A stretch of DNA of 42,994 bases from positions 1 to 42,994 of the forward strand of contig NZ_BMMK01000043.1 of NCBI RefSeq assembly GCF_014645795.1. The letters run 5' to 3'. The notes under the pieces were generated by a model. That model ran no database searches. It saw nothing but the letters and a program-made list of their open reading frames with translations, and was not told the origin of the DNA. Every line of letters starts with the position of its first letter. The stretch's first letter is position 1. Positions 41,128 to 42,994 of the stretch are shown piece by piece. The translations under genes were made by a program, and so were the position numbers. The DNA is from Longimycelium tulufanense. Its GTDB lineage: Bacteria; Actinomycetota; Actinomycetes; Mycobacteriales; Pseudonocardiaceae.

Positions 41128-42144
41128 ATGACCGAGGTTGAGATGCCGGAGAGTGTGCCGCCGAGGGCACGGAAAGCTCCGATACTTCAGAAGATCGCTG
41201 CGTTCGCTGGTCGTTGGTTCGCGGTGCTGGTGCTGCTCGGCGGGGCCGCTGGACTGTTGGTCCCCGCTCAGGCGGGTGCGCTGTCCGGGCAGGTTCCGCT
41301 GCTGCTGGGCGTCATCATGTTCGGCATGGGCCTGACGTTGCGGCCCGCGGATTTCCTGCTGGTGTTGCGGCGACCGCTGGTTGTGCTGCTCGGATTATTC
41401 GCCCAGTACCTCGTGATGCCGCTGGCGGCTTGGGGCATCGGAACCCTGCTGGGCTTGCCGCCGTTGCTGCTGGTGGGCCTGATCCTCGTCGGTTCGGCCC
41501 CGGGTGGCACCGCCTCCAACGTGATCGTCTACCTCGCTCGGGGTGATGTTGCGCTCTCGGTCACGCTGACCTCGGTCTCCACCCTGCTCGCGCCGCTGCT
41601 CACCCCATTGCTGGTGTTGTGGTTGGGCGGATCGACCCTGCCGGTGGATGCCCTGGCGTTGTTGCGTTCCATCCTGTCGGTGGTGCTGGTGCCGATCGTT
41701 GCCGGTGTGCTGATCCGCACGCTGGCCGGCACTCTGGTCGACCGAGTCCTGCCCTACCTTCCGCTGGTCTCGGTCACCGGGATCGTGTTGGTGGTCGCAG
41801 CCGTCGTTGCGGTGAACGCGGATGTCGTGATGACCAGCGGTCTGCTGCTGGTGACGGCGGTGATACTGCACAACACCGTCGGGCTGTTGCTGGGCTATCT
41901 GGCCGGGTTAACCGCGGGTCTGGACGAGACAGCGAGGCGCGCGATCAGCATCGAGGTCGGCATGCAGAACTCCGGCCTCGCCGCGAGCCTGGCCACCGTG
42001 CACTTCGCCCCGCTGGCGGCACTACCAGGAGCGTTGTTCTCCGTGTGGCACAACATCTCTGGTTCTGCCCTGGCCACCTTCTGGGCACGAAAAAATCAAC
42101 CGCCCGCCAACAGATGCCGGTCCCGTAACGTCCCAACCGAATGA
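41128..42144 (+). CDS. Bile acid:sodium symporter (BASS) family transporter
   Basis: The protein has 338 residues from ATG 41128 with about ten hydrophobic segments. BASS signatures are MFGMGLTLRPADF, GSAPGGTASNVIVYLARGD (the crossover-helix motif at the sodium sites) and ISIEVGMQNSGLAASLA. Members carry organic anions with sodium, including 2-oxo acids, pantothenate and bile acids. It is 81 bp behind the RraA-family gene and probably belongs to the same transcript. The substrate is not predictable. Confidence 0.88.
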   Translation: MTEVEMPESVPPRARKAPILQKIAAFAGRWFAVLVLLGGAAGLLVPAQAGALSGQVPLLLGVIMFGMGLTLRPADFLLVLRRPLVVLLGLFAQYLVMPLAAWGIGTLLGLPPLLLVGLILVGSAPGGTASNVIVYLARGDVALSVTLTSVSTLLAPLLTPLLVLWLGGSTLPVDALALLRSILSVVLVPIVAGVLIRTLAGTLVDRVLPYLPLVSVTGIVLVVAAVVAVNADVVMTSGLLLVTAVILHNTVGLLLGYLAGLTAGLDETARRAISIEVGMQNSGLAASLATVHFAPLAALPGALFSVWHNISGSALATFWARKNQPPANRCRSRNVPTE

Positions 42145-42257
42145 CCGGAGACATCACCGACAGAACCAGAACGCGCGCGTCGACTCCCAGCATTCGGCTG
42201 TGCACCCGCGACGTGCCCACGGCAGATGCCCTATCCAGCCCAGCATCGGGATCTGGG

Positions 42258-42485
42258 TCACAACGGACGGTGCAACGGGATCGAAGAAATGCGAGCAACT
42301 GCACGATAAGCGCGCGGAGGACGTCCAGGAAGGACCTGGCGAATCACGTCCGGCCCAGCAACGCCTGAGGCCGGCGCGTTGCCGTCGAACAGGCGGGTCT
42401 TGATGGCGTGGAGTGGCAGGGGGAGATCGTCCCACTCCTCCAACACGCTACGCGCTGCCCGAACCAGCCCCGGGACTACCACCAT
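42258..42485 (-). CDS. Short hypothetical ORF, possibly a gene remnant
   Basis: It has 75 residues from ATG 42485 (MVVVPGLVRAARSVLEEW), with a helix-like start and LPLHAIKTRLFDGNAP. No ribosome site is evident and no family is recognised. It may be the remnant of a longer gene, since the frame also reads plausibly upstream (AIVLFWHDVP). Confidence 0.25.
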   Translation of the reverse strand: MVVVPGLVRAARSVLEEWDDLPLPLHAIKTRLFDGNAPASGVAGPDVIRQVLPGRPPRAYRAVARISSIPLHRPL

Positions 42486-42698
42486 GGGCACGTCATGCCA
42501 GAACAGCACGATCGCTGGTCCAACTTGACCGATCGAAGTGCATGGGAGACGCCCGCGCACTCCACCGGCTCCTGGTCGACGGTGACTGGAGCCTGCCCCA
42601 AGGTGACAGGTGAGAAGTCCGAGACCGAGGTTGTGGTGCCCGGAACTGGAGAAGGCGAGCGGAGAGGGGGTCCGAGAGCGTGCCCCCGGGTAGGGGGT

Positions 42699-42717
42699 GT
42701 GGGGGCTTCGCCCCCAC
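42699..42717 (-). terminator. Hairpin downstream of the tRNA-Lys fragment
   Basis: gtgggggc-ttc-gcccccac, an 8-bp perfect stem. It lies 62 bp downstream of the tRNA fragment in its sense, so it is probably the original terminator of that tRNA. Confidence 0.6.
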
Positions 42718-42778
42718 AAAACACAACGAGCGAACCATGGCTCGCGCTCTCCGCAAGCATGATCCGCCCGTCCGCGAG

Positions 42779-42818
42779 TGCGCCGCCAGGGACTCGAACC
42801 CCGAACCCGCTGATTAAG
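42779..42818 (-). other. 3' half of a tRNA-Lys(CTT) gene; candidate att site
   Basis: The minus strand reads CTT (anticodon) AATCAGCGGGTTCGG, then GGTTCGAGTCCC (T arm), then TGGCGGCGC plus the discriminator A. The T stem CGGGG/CCCTG closes on TTCGAGT with one G-U pair. The 3' acceptor strand GCGGCGC has no 5' partner GCGCCGC in the following 100 bases, and no D arm is present, so only the half from the anticodon onward exists. This is the typical extent of an att core left by tyrosine integrases at tRNA genes. CCA is not encoded. Confidence 0.75.
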
Positions 42819-42940
42819 GTTCCGTCTCAGTGGTTGTTCGTCGTTGACTGTCGATCTCCCGTGTATTCTGCTGGAATCACGATTGCAAACGGTTGGTGTC
42901 TGTGGTTGTTCGGCACGGTTTTTCGTGTATTGAGGTTTTC

Positions 42941-42994
42941 TCAGTGAAATTTGCCGTGTTCGGCGTGGGTGAGGACGAGTGCGGCGCGGGTGAT
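42941..42994 (-). CDS. C-terminal end of an unidentified protein (truncated by window edge)
   Basis: Entering from the right edge the minus strand reads ITRAALVLTHAEHGKFH then stop at 42941-42943. It ends about 120 bp from the tRNA fragment, the place where an integrase gene usually ends in integrated actinomycete elements. Seventeen residues cannot identify a family, and the frame choice itself is uncertain. Confidence 0.25.
   Translation of the reverse strand: MTRAALVLTHAEHGKFH

Larger units (their letters stand above)
42145..42778. other. 634-bp region before the tRNA-Lys fragment
   Basis: It contains one weak minus-strand frame (42258-42485) and a strong hairpin (42699-42717), but no recognised gene. 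The edges of several long frames here are antisense or chance. Confidence 0.35.

Overview
The window is high-GC DNA with GTG/TTG starts, GTGA start/stop overlaps and actinomycete-specific families (snapalysin, SARP, an NsdA-like regulator, MAB_1171c-type membrane proteins, excalibur lipoproteins). It most likely comes from a filamentous actinomycete chromosome, and my guess is Pseudonocardiales (Amycolatopsis/Saccharopolyspora type). No ribosomal or core replication locus is present. It reads as accessory chromosome arm.

Layout. (1) 1-11.5 kb is a mosaic of single genes. It opens with the right end of an IS5-like element abutting the 3' stub of a carboxylesterase. Then come a membrane hydrolase-like protein, two glyoxalase-fold (VOC) proteins, a doubly frameshifted membrane gene, a secreted snapalysin-type metalloprotease, an SRPBCC protein, a membrane-anchored metallophosphoesterase, an aminopropyltransferase-like protein, a LuxR-type regulator and an excalibur lipoprotein. 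(2) 11.6-21 kb is a compact, apparently uncharacterised terpenoid/meroterpenoid biosynthetic locus. A tightly coupled minus-strand operon (19491 to 11650) encodes a 41-residue ORF, a UbiA prenyltransferase fused to a MenG/UbiE methyltransferase, a 939-residue tandem thiamine-diphosphate (ThDP) enzyme, a Pyr4/DmtA1-type integral-membrane terpene cyclase, a P450 and a second, frameshifted P450. A third P450 diverges from it. A perfect CRP-type palindrome lies in the shared promoter region. (3) 21-34.6 kb holds an Fe-S/heterodisulfide-reductase-like membrane protein, an amidohydrolase, an ImmA/IrrE-like metallopeptidase coupled to a MAB_1171c-type membrane protein, a 2H phosphoesterase, a secreted TAP-family peptidase, a lysozyme-like protein, an MFS transporter, and a MurB-like protein coupled to an NsdA-like regulator. 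(4) 35.2-42.1 kb holds a MarR regulator and an FAD monooxygenase bracketed by two near-identical hairpins in inverted orientation, then a SARP regulator with an unrecognised C-terminal half, an RraA-family protein and a BASS-family transporter. (5) The right end carries the 3' half of a tRNA-Lys gene, most simply explained as the att scar of an integrated element lying to the right.

How the genes work together. In region 2 the fusion protein would prenylate and methylate an acceptor, the membrane cyclase would fold the prenyl chain, the P450s would oxidise the scaffold, and the tandem ThDP enzyme would make or extend the acceptor. This pathway is inferred from families and gene order. No isoprenyl diphosphate synthase, PKS or NRPS gene is visible in the window.
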